Notes under the pieces: generated by a model
Database searches by the model: none
Told to the model about the DNA's origin: nothing
What the model saw: only the letters and a program-made list of their open reading frames with translations
In this document: one piece after another, positions 15,705 to 24,133 of the stretch
How the letters are laid out: every line of letters begins with the position of its first letter
Position numbering within the stretch: position 1 is the stretch's first letter
Translations under genes and position numbers: made by a program
Assembly: GCA_964514395.1 (NCBI GenBank)
Contig: CAZEQK010000023.1
Coordinates: 1-48,543 of the forward strand
Length of the DNA stretch: 48,543 nucleotides
From: CAZEQK01 sp964514395
GTDB lineage: Bacteria > Bacillota > Bacilli > Tepidibacillales > Tepidibacillaceae
Direction of reading: 5' to 3'

Positions 15705-16157
15705 TTACCCTCTACCAATTAGTTGTACTCTTCTTACACCATCTGTTTGCTTTAATGTATCTAGTAAGTCAGTAATCTCGCCATCTATATTTGCTGTATC
15801 AATTGATATCACGATGTTAGCAATTTCTTGTAAGGGAATGGTTTGATTAATGGTTAAGATATTCCCTCCAGTTTTCGCCACTAACGATAAAACTTTTGAA
15901 AGTAGTCCAGAAATATGCTCTAAATCCATAGAAACCGTAACGATCTTTTCCTTCATCATCGCATTAAAAGGAAATATCCCGTCCTTATATTTATAATAAG
16001 CACTACGACTTAAGCCTACCCGCTCAACGGCTTCATTTACCGTATCTGCCTCATTCTTACTCAATATTTTTTTTGCTTTAATGGTTTTTATTATGGCATC
16101 TGGTAATATATCAGCCCTTACTAGATAATATACTTCTTCTTTATCCTTTTTAACCAT
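15705..16157 (-). CDS. pheB: PheB/UPF0735-type ACT domain protein
   Basis: A 150-residue protein with an N-terminal helix-turn-helix-like part (ADTVNEAVERVGLSRSAYYKYKDGI, about 37-61). A C-terminal ACT domain follows (KIVTVSMDLEHISGLLSKVLSLVAKTGGNILTINQ). The family is placed with amino-acid metabolism genes and is thought to be regulatory. Its ligand is not established here. In Bacillus pheB precedes pheA; here pheA is absent and hom follows after 41 bases. AGGAGG precedes the ATG. It heads the threonine operon behind its own promoter. Confidence 0.9.
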   Translation of the reverse strand: MVKKDKEEVYYLVRADILPDAIIKTIKAKKILSKNEADTVNEAVERVGLSRSAYYKYKDGIFPFNAMMKEKIVTVSMDLEHISGLLSKVLSLVAKTGGNILTINQTIPLQEIANIVISIDTANIDGEITDLLDTLKQTDGVRRVQLIGRG

Positions 16158-16198
16158 ATTGTCCTCCTAATAAAAACACCTGTTTATTTATAATGGAC

Positions 16199-16227
16199 AT
16201 TATAATGGATAACCGGGGATTAAACAA
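16199..16227 (-). promoter_or_regulatory. promoter of pheB-hom-thrC
   Basis: TTGTTT (complement of 16222-16227), 17 bases, TATAAT (complement of 16199-16204), about 40 bases upstream of pheB and after the obgE terminator. Confidence 0.7.
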
Positions 16228-16271
16228 TAGAAAAACTAAATTTCTAAATTTTTAAAAAACTAACTTTGCTA

Positions 16272-16300
16272 TAAAAAAAACCGGGGTTACCGGTTTTAAA
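16272..16300 (-). terminator. terminator of spo0B-obgE
   Basis: AAAACCGG / CCGGTTTT stem with a 5-base loop and a run of eight T residues on the minus strand, directly after the obgE stop. Confidence 0.88.
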
Positions 16301-16309
16301 AAACTATTT

Positions 16310-17593
16310 TTATTCAACAAATTCAAACTCAAAATCAGCAATACGAACGCTGTCTCCATTCTTTGCACCCATATTCCTCAATTCTTTATCCACACCCATT
16401 TTACGTAAAATTCGTGCAAACCGCTGAACAGCATCATATTGATTAAAATCAGTCATCTTAAATAGTTTTTCAATTTTTTCACTTTCTAGTACAAATATTT
16501 CATTTTCTCTTCGTATATGAAATTCATCTTTATTTTTTGATTCATATTTATATACTTTTCTTTCTTCGCTTTCCACTTCTTCTATAAGTGGTTTTGTCGG
16601 AATCTTATCTAGCGTATCTGCAATGGTGTACAATAATTCCTGCACTCCCTGTTTTGTAACAGCAGATATCGGAATAATTGGATACTTATCTCCTATCTTT
16701 TCTCGAAACTGTTTGATTAGATCCTCCGCTTCAGGTAGGTCCATCTTATTTGCGACAATAATTTGTGGTCTGTTCATTAGATTCATGTTGTACGCTTCTA
16801 ATTCTGTATTAATTTTCACCCAATCTTCGTATGGGTCTCTTGCTTCCGTTGCAGCCATATCTACTATATGAACAACAACTCTCGTTCGCTCTATATGACG
16901 CAAAAATTGATGTCCTAAGCCTGCTCCTAGATGAGCACCTTCAATTAAACCAGGAAGATCAGCTAAAACAAAGCTTCTGCCATCCCCTACATCAACAAGC
17001 CCTAAATTTGGTACAAGTGTAGTAAAATGATAAGAAGCAATTTTTGGTTTAGCTTTAGATACAGATGCAAGTAATGTTGATTTTCCTACGCTTGGGAAGC
17101 CAACTAAACCTACATCAGCTAACACCTTTAACTCTAATACAATATAACGTTCTTGACCAGGTTCACCTTTTTCTGCAATATCAGGGGCAGTGTTAGAAGG
17201 AGAGACAAATCGCATATTTCCTCTGCCTCCTCTTCCTCCCTTTGCGGCAATTGTAGATTGTCCCTCTCGAGTTAGATCAGCTAAAATTTCCTTTGTATCA
17301 TCATCTATAATAACAGTTCCAGGGGGAACCCTAACAATTAAATCCTCCGCATTTGCGCCATGCTGTGCTTTACTTCTACCATGTTCTCCTCTATCCGCCT
17401 TAAAGTGTTTTTGATAACGAAAATCTAATAATGTTCTAAGCCCTTCATCCACTTGAAAAACTATATTTCCTCCCTTTCCACCATCACCACCAGCAGGTCC
17501 ACCCATTGGTACATATTTCTCACGGCGAAAAGCTTTTTGGCCATTACCTCCATCCCCGCCTTTTATATATATTTTTACCTTATCAACAAACAT
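16310..17593 (-). CDS. obgE: GTPase ObgE/CgtA
   Basis: Essential ribosome-associated GTPase acting in 50S assembly and, in Bacillus, in sporulation and stress control. The glycine-rich Obg domain (about 2-158) has IKGGDGGNGQKAFRREKYVP. The G domain follows, with G1 GFPSVGKST, G3 DLPGLIEGA and G4 NKMD. The C-terminal OCT domain holds FKMTDFNQYDAVQRFARILRKMGVD. The ATG for MFVDKV is used because GAGGTG lies 8 bases upstream; a GTG three codons earlier overlaps that site. It lies 13 bases after spo0B, as in Bacillus. Confidence 0.97.
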   Translation of the reverse strand: MFVDKVKIYIKGGDGGNGQKAFRREKYVPMGGPAGGDGGKGGNIVFQVDEGLRTLLDFRYQKHFKADRGEHGRSKAQHGANAEDLIVRVPPGTVIIDDDTKEILADLTREGQSTIAAKGGRGGRGNMRFVSPSNTAPDIAEKGEPGQERYIVLELKVLADVGLVGFPSVGKSTLLASVSKAKPKIASYHFTTLVPNLGLVDVGDGRSFVLADLPGLIEGAHLGAGLGHQFLRHIERTRVVVHIVDMAATEARDPYEDWVKINTELEAYNMNLMNRPQIIVANKMDLPEAEDLIKQFREKIGDKYPIIPISAVTKQGVQELLYTIADTLDKIPTKPLIEEVESEERKVYKYESKNKDEFHIRRENEIFVLESEKIEKLFKMTDFNQYDAVQRFARILRKMGVDKELRNMGAKNGDSVRIADFEFEFVE

Positions 17594-17606
17594 ATATGTC
17601 ACACCT

Positions 17607-18335
17607 CTATTGTTTTAATGAAAAATGTAATTCCATTATAAATTCCTGCTCATTATCTATATCAACCAAAAAGCGATTATTATTTCTGTTAAAATTGCTT
17701 CCTAGTTGTAATAACTCTTTATTAATCTCCATCGTATTACCTTCGAATTCTAAATTCACAATAATTACATGGTCTGTTCTTGCAAAGGAAATAATTAAGT
17801 GGTGAGCTATATTTTTATCTAATGTTTTATAAAATAATTCGATAAATCCCTTTATTGCCTCGAGCATTAAATCTCCGATTTCTTTGTCTATAAATGTTTC
17901 AAAGCCTTCAGCAATATCTAATTCAGAACTTAATTTAGGATAGTTAATAGGTATCATAAATAAAAATGCTGCTAGGTTAAACTCTGTTAAAGATGTTATT
18001 TTGCTCCTTTGTTTTGAGTGATAAGTGATTTTTTTTATGTATTGTGGAATTTGTTCATACTTTTTCAATGAAACATAGCCTAGGATCATCTGTAAATGAT
18101 TTTGCCAATCATGACGATAGATTTGTAAAACCTCAAGTATCTTCTTATTACAAACTAACTCCTCGTTTTTATGCTCAAGTTTAGATTTCCACTCTTTTTC
18201 ACTTTTTAACCACAAATAAGCGATAAACCCAATTTCAATAACAAATAAAATGAATTTATAGATAAATGACATGGATATAAATGTCTGTATACTGATAATA
18301 ACTATGAGTGCTATGAATATTAATCTAACCTTCAT
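17607..18335 (-). CDS. spo0B: Spo0B-type sporulation phosphotransferase with N-terminal membrane segments
   Basis: Passes phosphate from Spo0F to Spo0A in the sporulation phosphorelay. The phospho-acceptor histidine is in YRHDWQNHLQMILGYVSL (H75), the Spo0B helical-hairpin signature. A degenerate ATPase-like domain follows to residue 242. It lies between rpmA and obgE exactly as in Bacillus. Unlike the soluble B. subtilis protein (192 residues), this one has two hydrophobic helices at about 4-20 and 24-43, predicting membrane anchoring. The start is MKVRLIF, with GGAG 8 bases upstream; an ATG nine codons earlier lacks a ribosome site. Confidence 0.88.
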   Translation of the reverse strand: MKVRLIFIALIVIISIQTFISMSFIYKFILFVIEIGFIAYLWLKSEKEWKSKLEHKNEELVCNKKILEVLQIYRHDWQNHLQMILGYVSLKKYEQIPQYIKKITYHSKQRSKITSLTEFNLAAFLFMIPINYPKLSSELDIAEGFETFIDKEIGDLMLEAIKGFIELFYKTLDKNIAHHLIISFARTDHVIIVNLEFEGNTMEINKELLQLGSNFNRNNNRFLVDIDNEQEFIMELHFSLKQ

Positions 18336-18407
18336 CCAATCAGCTCCACTAAAATTATCCATATTGGTCCGTATTAAAAAGAAAAAAAATAAACAATCTG
18401 TTTGTTT

Positions 18408-18436
18408 ATCATATAGTAAAGTTTACCATATCACAA
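18408..18436 (-). promoter_or_regulatory. promoter of spo0B-obgE
   Basis: TTGTGA (complement of 18431-18436), 17 bases, TATGAT (complement of 18408-18413). An AT-rich inverted repeat, ATAAACA/TGTTTAT, sits at the predicted start. Confidence 0.6.
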
Positions 18437-18471
18437 TACTTTATTCTTATGCCGTTTTCCCTTTCTATAGG

Positions 18472-18498
18472 TAAAAAAAAACCAGTCCTAAGACTGGG
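18472..18498 (-). terminator. terminator of rplU-prp-rpmA
   Basis: CCAGTC / GACTGG hairpin followed by a run of eight to ten T residues on the minus strand. Confidence 0.88.
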
Positions 18499-18514
18499 AA
18501 TTAATTTTAAAAAA

Positions 18515-18805
18515 TTAGGCTTCTGCGGCTACGTTATATACGCTAACCTTTTTACGGTCACGGCCCATACGTTCAAATTTAACGACGCCTTCTACTTTTG
18601 CAAAAAGTGTATCGTCGCCACCGATACCAACATTTACTCCTGGGTAAATCTTAGTACCACGTTGACGTACAAGAATACTTCCTGCAGATACTAATTGTCC
18701 GTCCTGACGTTTTACTCCTAAGCGTTTAGAAATACTGTCACGACCATTTTTTGTACTACCTACTCCCTTTTTGGAAGCAAACAGTTGCAAATTCATTTTA
18801 AGCAT
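18515..18805 (-). CDS. rpmA: 50S ribosomal protein L27 with cleavable N-terminal extension
   Basis: L27 lies near the peptidyl-transferase centre. The 96-residue precursor begins MLKMNLQLFASKKGVGSTKNG. In Firmicutes the first nine or so residues, ending LQ-x-F, are removed by the protease Prp before A-S-K-K. Here the site reads LQLF/A. The ATG with AGGAGGTGG five bases upstream is used; a GTG within that site is rejected. The protease gene prp lies 15 bases upstream in the same operon. Confidence 0.97.
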   Translation of the reverse strand: MLKMNLQLFASKKGVGSTKNGRDSISKRLGVKRQDGQLVSAGSILVRQRGTKIYPGVNVGIGGDDTLFAKVEGVVKFERMGRDRKKVSVYNVAAEA

Positions 18806-18820
18806 GGTATCCACCTCCTG

Positions 18821-19165
18821 TTAGGATGCTTCTATTTTAACTTTTAAATAATTTTTATATTCTTCTTTAACCATTTTTAATGATTCAACCATCGCTTGCA
18901 TCAGCAATTGGAGTTTATCATCGAGCACAGTATCCTTCATTTTAGGTATATCCCACTCTAAATAGCCACCATTTTTATCATCTTGATGCGCTTTTAAATC
19001 AATTTTTAATAATAATTCAACTGAATTTATTGCACCAATTGCCAAAGCTGATACAGCTGAGCAGACAATATCTTTACCTGTATTGTCAAAATTCGCATGG
19101 CCTTCAACAATAACATGAGTAATTCTATCTTCTACCTTACTTTTATTTACATGTACTATAATCAT
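18821..19165 (-). CDS. prp: ribosomal-processing cysteine protease Prp (YsxB)
   Basis: Cleaves the N-terminal extension of L27. Of 114 residues, the catalytic histidine lies in VEGHANFDNTGKDI and the catalytic cysteine in DIVCSAVSALAIGAINSVE, the family signature. Position between rplU and rpmA is the standard Firmicute order. Downstream sequence KMVKEEYKNYLKVKIE is typical of the family end. Confidence 0.95.
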   Translation of the reverse strand: MIIVHVNKSKVEDRITHVIVEGHANFDNTGKDIVCSAVSALAIGAINSVELLLKIDLKAHQDDKNGGYLEWDIPKMKDTVLDDKLQLLMQAMVESLKMVKEEYKNYLKVKIEAS

Positions 19166-19167
19166 TT

Positions 19168-19479
19168 TTAAGCGTTTATTTTTTCAATGACTACTTTACT
19201 ATATGGCTGACGATGACCTTGCTTGCGACGGTAGTTTTTCTTCGCTTTGTATTTGTAGACAATAATTTTTTGTCCTCTGCCATGCTTGTCTACCTTACCA
19301 GTTACTTTTGCGCCATCAACCGTTGGATTGCCAACAACTAATCCATTATCACCAGACACCAATAAAACTTCATCAAATTCGACAGTTTCACCTTCAGTAG
19401 ATGGTAGTTTTTCAATATAAATAGTGTCACCTTCTTGAACTTTATACTGTTTACCACCAGTTTTAATAATTGCGTACAT
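19168..19479 (-). CDS. rplU: 50S ribosomal protein L21
   Basis: A 103-residue 23S rRNA-binding protein. It starts MYAIIKTGGKQYKVQEGD and ends with the basic KYKAKKNYRRKQGHRQPYSKVVI motif. AGAGGAGGTG precedes the ATG. The open frame continues 38 codons upstream, but that stretch is the RNA leader, not protein. It is the first gene of rplU-prp-rpmA. Confidence 0.97.
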   Translation of the reverse strand: MYAIIKTGGKQYKVQEGDTIYIEKLPSTEGETVEFDEVLLVSGDNGLVVGNPTVDGAKVTGKVDKHGRGQKIIVYKYKAKKNYRRKQGHRQPYSKVVIEKINA

Positions 19480-19481
19480 TA

Positions 19482-19578
19482 CTGCACCTCCTCTTAATAT
19501 AGGGCTCGCCAAACTAGGTGCATCAAAATATGCTTTAAACCCACTTCGCGCGGCATTGTTGTGCAAGTTAACACATCT
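19482..19578 (-). promoter_or_regulatory. L21-type ribosomal protein leader
   Basis: About 95 transcribed bases precede rplU, with GC-rich pairing segments such as GCCGCGCGAAGTGGG and GTTTGGCGAGCCC. Position and size agree with the L21 leader RNA of Firmicutes, thought to mediate autoregulation. I identify it by position and general composition, not by full covariance. Confidence 0.6.
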
Positions 19579-19583
19579 TAAAA

Positions 19584-19612
19584 AATATAACACAATTACT
19601 ATACCATGTCAA
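19584..19612 (-). promoter_or_regulatory. promoter of rplU-prp-rpmA
   Basis: TTGACA (complement of 19607-19612), 17 bases, TATATT (complement of 19584-19589): a near-consensus sigma-A promoter. Confidence 0.85.
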
Positions 19613-19632
19613 TCAAATGGTTAAATGAGGAA

Positions 19633-21075
19633 TTAATATTCAAATTTGACATCATATTTATAAATAGAGAGTTTTTCATTGCTTTGAAAGGATATTGGCC
19701 GTTCAAATGTTTCTTCTATACGTTTTACCCTATCATCTTTATCACTTAAGTATGAAACGATATATGGGTGCACTTCAATAATTAAGCGCTTAATATAGGA
19801 ATGCTCTTTAAACTCCAACACATCTCGCTCTATTTTATTTAATAGTTCTTCCTCATAAATAATCCGTCCAACCCCTTCACATAAAGGACAGGGTTTTAAT
19901 AATATAGTATCTATACTCTGTCTGACCTTTTTTCTTGTCATTTCTACCAAACCTAATTGAGTAAAACCTAGTATGTTAGATTTGGTTTTATCCTTTTTCA
20001 TCTCTTTTTCAAGTGTTTCGATAACTTTCTGTCCATTTACTGCTTCATACATATCAATAAAATCGATAATAATAATACCGCCAATATCCCTTAGTCGTAA
20101 CTGTTTAGCAATTTCTATCGCAGCTTCAATATTTGTTTTAAGAACTGTATCCTCTAAGTTAGACTTCCCAATGAATTTTCCTGTATTAACGTCAATGGAA
20201 GTTAGTGCTTCCGTTTTATCTATAATGATATATCCACCACTTTTAAGCCAAATTTTCCTTTTTGTTACCTTTTCAATTTCTGACTGTATATTAAACTCGT
20301 CAAAAATATGGGGCTTATCAGAATACATATAGATCCTATCCACCAAATGTGGGGCGGTAATGCTTATCATATCTTTTAATTTTTTATATATCGCTCCATT
20401 ATCAACGACAAATTGCTTTACCGTATCAGAAAATATATCTCTAACTAGTCGTGAAGGTAAATCTAAATCCTTATAAATTAATGCTGGTGGATTTACATTT
20501 TCTCCTTTTTCTAATGCCTGTTTCCACAAGCTTTTCAAAAAATCAAAATCTCTTTTTATTTGTTCCTCATTTGCATCTAGAGTAACGGTTCTTATGATTA
20601 TTCCTTCCCCTTCCGTTCTCACTGCTTCCCCTACACTTTTTAGCCGCTCACGCTCTTCTTCATTATTTATTCGCCTTGAAACACCTACATAATCACTATT
20701 TGGCATATATACAATATATCTTCCTGGTAAAGAAATATGGGTTGTTACTCTTGGACCTTTATTACCAAATGGTTCTTTTTGTACCTGTACTATAATTTTC
20801 TGACCTTCCTTTAATACTTCACCTATCTGAAGGTTCATTTCTTTTTCATCCTGATGCGGAACAGCATCGTTAACATATAGGAATGCATTTTTCCCAATGC
20901 CAATATCAATAAATGCAGCTTGCATTCCTGGTAAAACATTTACAACTTTCCCAATGTAAATATTTCCAACCAATTCATTTCGAGGCTCCTCAACATAAAA
21001 CTCTACAAGTTGATCATCCTCCAACACAGCCGCACGTATATCTTGTTGACCTACATGTACGATAATAGTTTCCAT
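19633..21075 (-). CDS. rng: ribonuclease E/G family endoribonuclease
   Basis: Single-strand endoribonuclease acting in rRNA and mRNA processing. Of 480 residues, an S1-like RNA-binding domain (about 35-120) has VGNIYIGKVVNVLPGMQAAFIDIGIGKNAFLY. The DNase I-like catalytic part has SIDVNTGKF and the acidic IIIIDFIDM (catalytic aspartates). The zinc-link CPLCEGVGRI comes near 398. The length matches RNase G rather than the long RNase E. It lies between spoIVFB and rplU. Confidence 0.93.
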   Translation of the reverse strand: METIIVHVGQQDIRAAVLEDDQLVEFYVEEPRNELVGNIYIGKVVNVLPGMQAAFIDIGIGKNAFLYVNDAVPHQDEKEMNLQIGEVLKEGQKIIVQVQKEPFGNKGPRVTTHISLPGRYIVYMPNSDYVGVSRRINNEEERERLKSVGEAVRTEGEGIIIRTVTLDANEEQIKRDFDFLKSLWKQALEKGENVNPPALIYKDLDLPSRLVRDIFSDTVKQFVVDNGAIYKKLKDMISITAPHLVDRIYMYSDKPHIFDEFNIQSEIEKVTKRKIWLKSGGYIIIDKTEALTSIDVNTGKFIGKSNLEDTVLKTNIEAAIEIAKQLRLRDIGGIIIIDFIDMYEAVNGQKVIETLEKEMKKDKTKSNILGFTQLGLVEMTRKKVRQSIDTILLKPCPLCEGVGRIIYEEELLNKIERDVLEFKEHSYIKRLIIEVHPYIVSYLSDKDDRVKRIEETFERPISFQSNEKLSIYKYDVKFEY

Positions 21076-21157
21076 TGCTTCCTCCTATTAGACGAAATCG
21101 AAATAAAGAATCCTTTATATTTTAACATATCCCTATCTGCAACCATAATCATTATTA

Positions 21158-22042
21158 TTATAACTCTAAAATAGTTGTATTTAATCCTTTGTTATCTATC
21201 ACAGTCCTAAGGAGCTTCTCCTCAGGTATTATTTTTTCAATTTCCCCATTATCAGATACAAGATAAAAAAGATGATACTTCCCTTTATATAATAAATTGA
21301 GTGCATGTATTATCTTCGTATCTTTATTTATCATAATCGAAACAGCTTTAACATTTCTCATTGATTTTCCGCTAGTCTTATTAAGCAAAAAACGCCAATA
21401 AACATAGGGATACTGTTTTATATCTATAATATTATTATATAAAAAAAATACGGTTAAAATCATCATATTGATATTTATTTTTGAGTCATAAATAAAACCA
21501 ATAGTATATAAAAAAATTACTATTATTAATACAATGCTTACAAATATAGATACCAACATTGCTCGTCTAAAAGGAAAATATATAAATAATAGCGCTTTAA
21601 CCATCTTACTCCCATCTAAAGGGGAAATAGGAAGGAGGTTAAATAAACCAATCACCATATTTGCTTGTATAAAAAAAGTGGTCCATGAATCTGACCACAC
21701 GTTAAATCTCTGAAAAGCTATCGCAACAAATATCATCGTAAAATTTTGTAATGGGCCTGCTATCGCGACAATAAATTCTTCCCATACATTTTGTGAGGAT
21801 TCCTCTATACTTGCCATACCACCAAAGGGAAGTAATTGAATTTCTTTTATTTTCCATCCATAGCTAATAGCTGCGAAAACATGTCCCAATTCGTGAATAA
21901 TGACGATTGTGAATAGTGTAATAATTTCTAAAAATTGTCCAGTAATCACAGCCATCATAATAATGATCCAAAAAAAAGGATTAATGGTTACCCTTGTCTT
22001 CGTATGAAAACTTGGTAACAGTCTATGTAAAATATTAATCAA
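21158..22042 (-). CDS. spoIVFB: stage IV sporulation protein FB, site-2-type metalloprotease
   Basis: Intramembrane zinc protease that cuts pro-sigma-K in the mother cell late in sporulation. Of 294 residues, the zinc motif VIIHELGHVFAA (HExxH) lies in a transmembrane helix near residue 50. The third-ligand motif NLLPISPLDGSKM lies near 138. Several further hydrophobic helices and a C-terminal CBS-like domain (residues 215-294) follow. It overlaps spoIVFA by 4 bases, so translation is coupled. The substrate sigma-K gene is not in this window. Confidence 0.94.
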   Translation of the reverse strand: MINILHRLLPSFHTKTRVTINPFFWIIIMMAVITGQFLEIITLFTIVIIHELGHVFAAISYGWKIKEIQLLPFGGMASIEESSQNVWEEFIVAIAGPLQNFTMIFVAIAFQRFNVWSDSWTTFFIQANMVIGLFNLLPISPLDGSKMVKALLFIYFPFRRAMLVSIFVSIVLIIVIFLYTIGFIYDSKININMMILTVFFLYNNIIDIKQYPYVYWRFLLNKTSGKSMRNVKAVSIMINKDTKIIHALNLLYKGKYHLFYLVSDNGEIEKIIPEEKLLRTVIDNKGLNTTILEL

Positions 22043-22722
22043 AATTTAATCACTTCCATAGGATTTAAATATTTATTTTGATTTTTAATTGCAAAGAAAA
22101 ATTTTTCTTTTGCCATACCGATCAATTGTCCTTTTTCAACCCAATCATTTTCTTCCACTTCAATTTGGCTTAATAAAGCATAGATACTTATTAACCCGTT
22201 TTCATGTAAGATTGTTATGGTCTGTCCATTTTCTTGATTTTTACTCACTTTCTGAATAATTCCTTTTCCAATCGCTTCTACTGGTTCAAATTGATTTGTT
22301 TCTATATAAATTCCATTGCTTTCTACGCTTGTTTTTTTAGGGGAAGTTGTTATTGGAGAAGAAAAATTATAATTAGAGTTATTTTTTTCTTTTATCGAAA
22401 AAGTAGGGAGAATTGCTGGATTGCCTGCAAATTTTTCAAGGTACTTATCATATAGACCTGTAAAGTTAAACTCTCTTGTTAGTGCTTCTTTTATAACATT
22501 TTGTGTTTGGACTGCATAAGGGTGATTGAACTGAAATAAAAAATAGGTTCCAATTAACAGAAAGATGGATATGATGCTTTTCATCACAAATTTTGCTTTT
22601 ATACTAGCCTCAAATTGATATCCTGATTCATCATCTCTACTTTGATAAGATGTTTTATTAAATTTTCTTATTTCTGATAGCCTTTTTTCTCTTCTACTTT
22701 GTATATCAGAATGATATCCCAC
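22039..22722 (-). CDS. spoIVFA: stage IV sporulation protein FA
   Basis: Membrane partner that scaffolds and inhibits SpoIVFB until SpoIVB cleaves it. The 227-residue protein has a charged N-terminal cytoplasmic segment and one transmembrane helix (about 45-65, IISIFLLIGTYFLFQF). The extracytoplasmic part ends in a degenerate M23/LytM fold (ILHENGLISIYALLSQIEVEENDWVEKGQLIG) without the zinc-ligand histidines. A GGTGGG site lies upstream and a good sigma-E-type promoter precedes it. Confidence 0.92.
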   Translation of the reverse strand: MGYHSDIQSRREKRLSEIRKFNKTSYQSRDDESGYQFEASIKAKFVMKSIISIFLLIGTYFLFQFNHPYAVQTQNVIKEALTREFNFTGLYDKYLEKFAGNPAILPTFSIKEKNNSNYNFSSPITTSPKKTSVESNGIYIETNQFEPVEAIGKGIIQKVSKNQENGQTITILHENGLISIYALLSQIEVEENDWVEKGQLIGMAKEKFFFAIKNQNKYLNPMEVIKF

Positions 22723-22758
22723 GGCTTACCCACCTTTCTGATTGCTCTTCTTTTTAAA

Positions 22759-22787
22759 AAGATATGACTTGTCTTATTAATATATTC
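22759..22787 (-). promoter_or_regulatory. candidate sigma-E promoter of spoIVFA-spoIVFB
   Basis: GAATATA (complement of 22781-22787), 14 bases, CATATCTT (complement of 22759-22766). This matches the sigma-E pattern KMATATT-N14-CATACAHT at 6 of 7 and 6 of 8 positions with exact spacing. spoIVF is sigma-E-controlled in B. subtilis. Confidence 0.6.
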
Positions 22788-22841
22788 CACAATAAATCGT
22801 GATAGTTTTGATTTTTTTACTAATTGAACTCATTTTAGCCA

Positions 22842-22897
22842 TAAAAAAAACACTCAATGAATAGATGAAATCATTTACATCCATTTCTTGAAGCGTT
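22842..22897 (-). terminator. terminator after rodA
   Basis: An imperfect long stem, CGCTTCAA..ATGGATG / CATCTAT..TTGAGTG, is followed by eight T residues on the minus strand. It separates rodA from spoIVFA. Confidence 0.7.
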
Positions 22898-22931
22898 TTT
22901 TTGATCCTTTTTAAATATACTAATTAAGTAC

Positions 22932-24059
22932 CTATTCAAACATTAGTGGCTTTCTCCGCATACCTATATTAATGATAAGCCCAAGGGCTATAAAGTTTGA
23001 TAGGAGTGAACTTCCACCATAGCTAATAAACGGTAATGGAATCCCTGTAATCGGCATTAGGCTAATAGTCATCCCTATATTTTCGAAAAAAGTAAAAACC
23101 CACATACCAATCAAACCAGCAGCTATATAAGTACCATATCGTCCATTAGATTCTTGACCAATACGAATGACTCGATACATCAATAAGAAAAATAGTAAAA
23201 CTAGAATACTTGCACCGATAAATCCCAATTCCTCTGCAATGACAGAAAAAATAAAGTCAGTGTGAGCCTCAGGAACCCAGTTGTTTCTTGTTTGTATACC
23301 TTGATATAGTCCTAATCCTTTAAGCTTACCAGATCCAATAGCTATTAATGACTGTGTGAGCTGATAGCCACTACCCCAAGGTTCTTTAGTCGGATCAAGA
23401 AAAGAGGTAAGACGATCCCATTGGTATTGAGCAATTATTTTGAAAAACAGATCTTGTCTGTACTTATATATTAATACTAAAACAAGAACCCCAAAGGCTA
23501 CAAAGAGACCTAAAATCAAGAAATGCTTAATTTTAACCCCATAAACCAGCATCATACTTATCATGATACTAATGAATACTAAGGCAGTGCCAAGATCGGG
23601 TTGTAAAAGAATTAATATTAATGGTCCACCAATAATTAGAAATATAGGAAATAATTCTATAAAGGATTCAAAAGGCATCTCATCCCTTTTATGAAGGTAT
23701 TTCGCTAAAGTCATGATGGTAAATATTTTCATTAACTCAGAAGGCTGAAATTTAATATACCCAAAATCATACCAGCCTGTAATCCCTTTTGTTCTACTAG
23801 CAAATATAAGTAATCCTACTAATAGAATCATACCAAAGCCATATAAGAAATATGAGTAACCATTTAATGTCTCATAATCAATAAAAATAATAAATAATAA
23901 TATAATAAAGCCTATACTGTACCAGATAATCTGTTTAAAAGCAAAAGACGAATTTGGCTTAGCGCTAGATATACCTAAATAACTAAAAATGGCTAACCCA
24001 ATTACGAAAAGCAGGATCCAATAGTCAAGGTATTTAAAATATTTTTTTGAAAAATCCAT
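22932..24059 (-). CDS. rodA: SEDS peptidoglycan polymerase RodA
   Basis: Glycosyltransferase that polymerises lipid II during lateral wall growth, paired with a class B PBP and MreBCD. The 375-residue protein has about ten transmembrane helices. The conserved loop HTDFIFSVIAEELGFIGA lies near 275-292 and the C-terminal motif GIPLPFISYGGSSLLSNF near 335-352. RodA is preferred over FtsW because of the MreBCD/PBP neighbourhood. AAAGGAGAG precedes the ATG. It follows minD by 74 bases. Confidence 0.93.
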   Translation of the reverse strand: MDFSKKYFKYLDYWILLFVIGLAIFSYLGISSAKPNSSFAFKQIIWYSIGFIILLFIIFIDYETLNGYSYFLYGFGMILLVGLLIFASRTKGITGWYDFGYIKFQPSELMKIFTIMTLAKYLHKRDEMPFESFIELFPIFLIIGGPLILILLQPDLGTALVFISIMISMMLVYGVKIKHFLILGLFVAFGVLVLVLIYKYRQDLFFKIIAQYQWDRLTSFLDPTKEPWGSGYQLTQSLIAIGSGKLKGLGLYQGIQTRNNWVPEAHTDFIFSVIAEELGFIGASILVLLFFLLMYRVIRIGQESNGRYGTYIAAGLIGMWVFTFFENIGMTISLMPITGIPLPFISYGGSSLLSNFIALGLIINIGMRRKPLMFE

Positions 24060-24133
24060 CCTGTGCTCTCCTTTTAGCTATGATGATATTCATACTATGG
24101 ACCTTGAAAAACAGCAGGAAATATTTATTCCTA

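Noticed and set aside
19480..19593. N-terminal extension of L21
   Set aside because: Region is the transcribed leader; the ATG with AGAGGAGGTG at 19477-19479 gives the normal L21 start.
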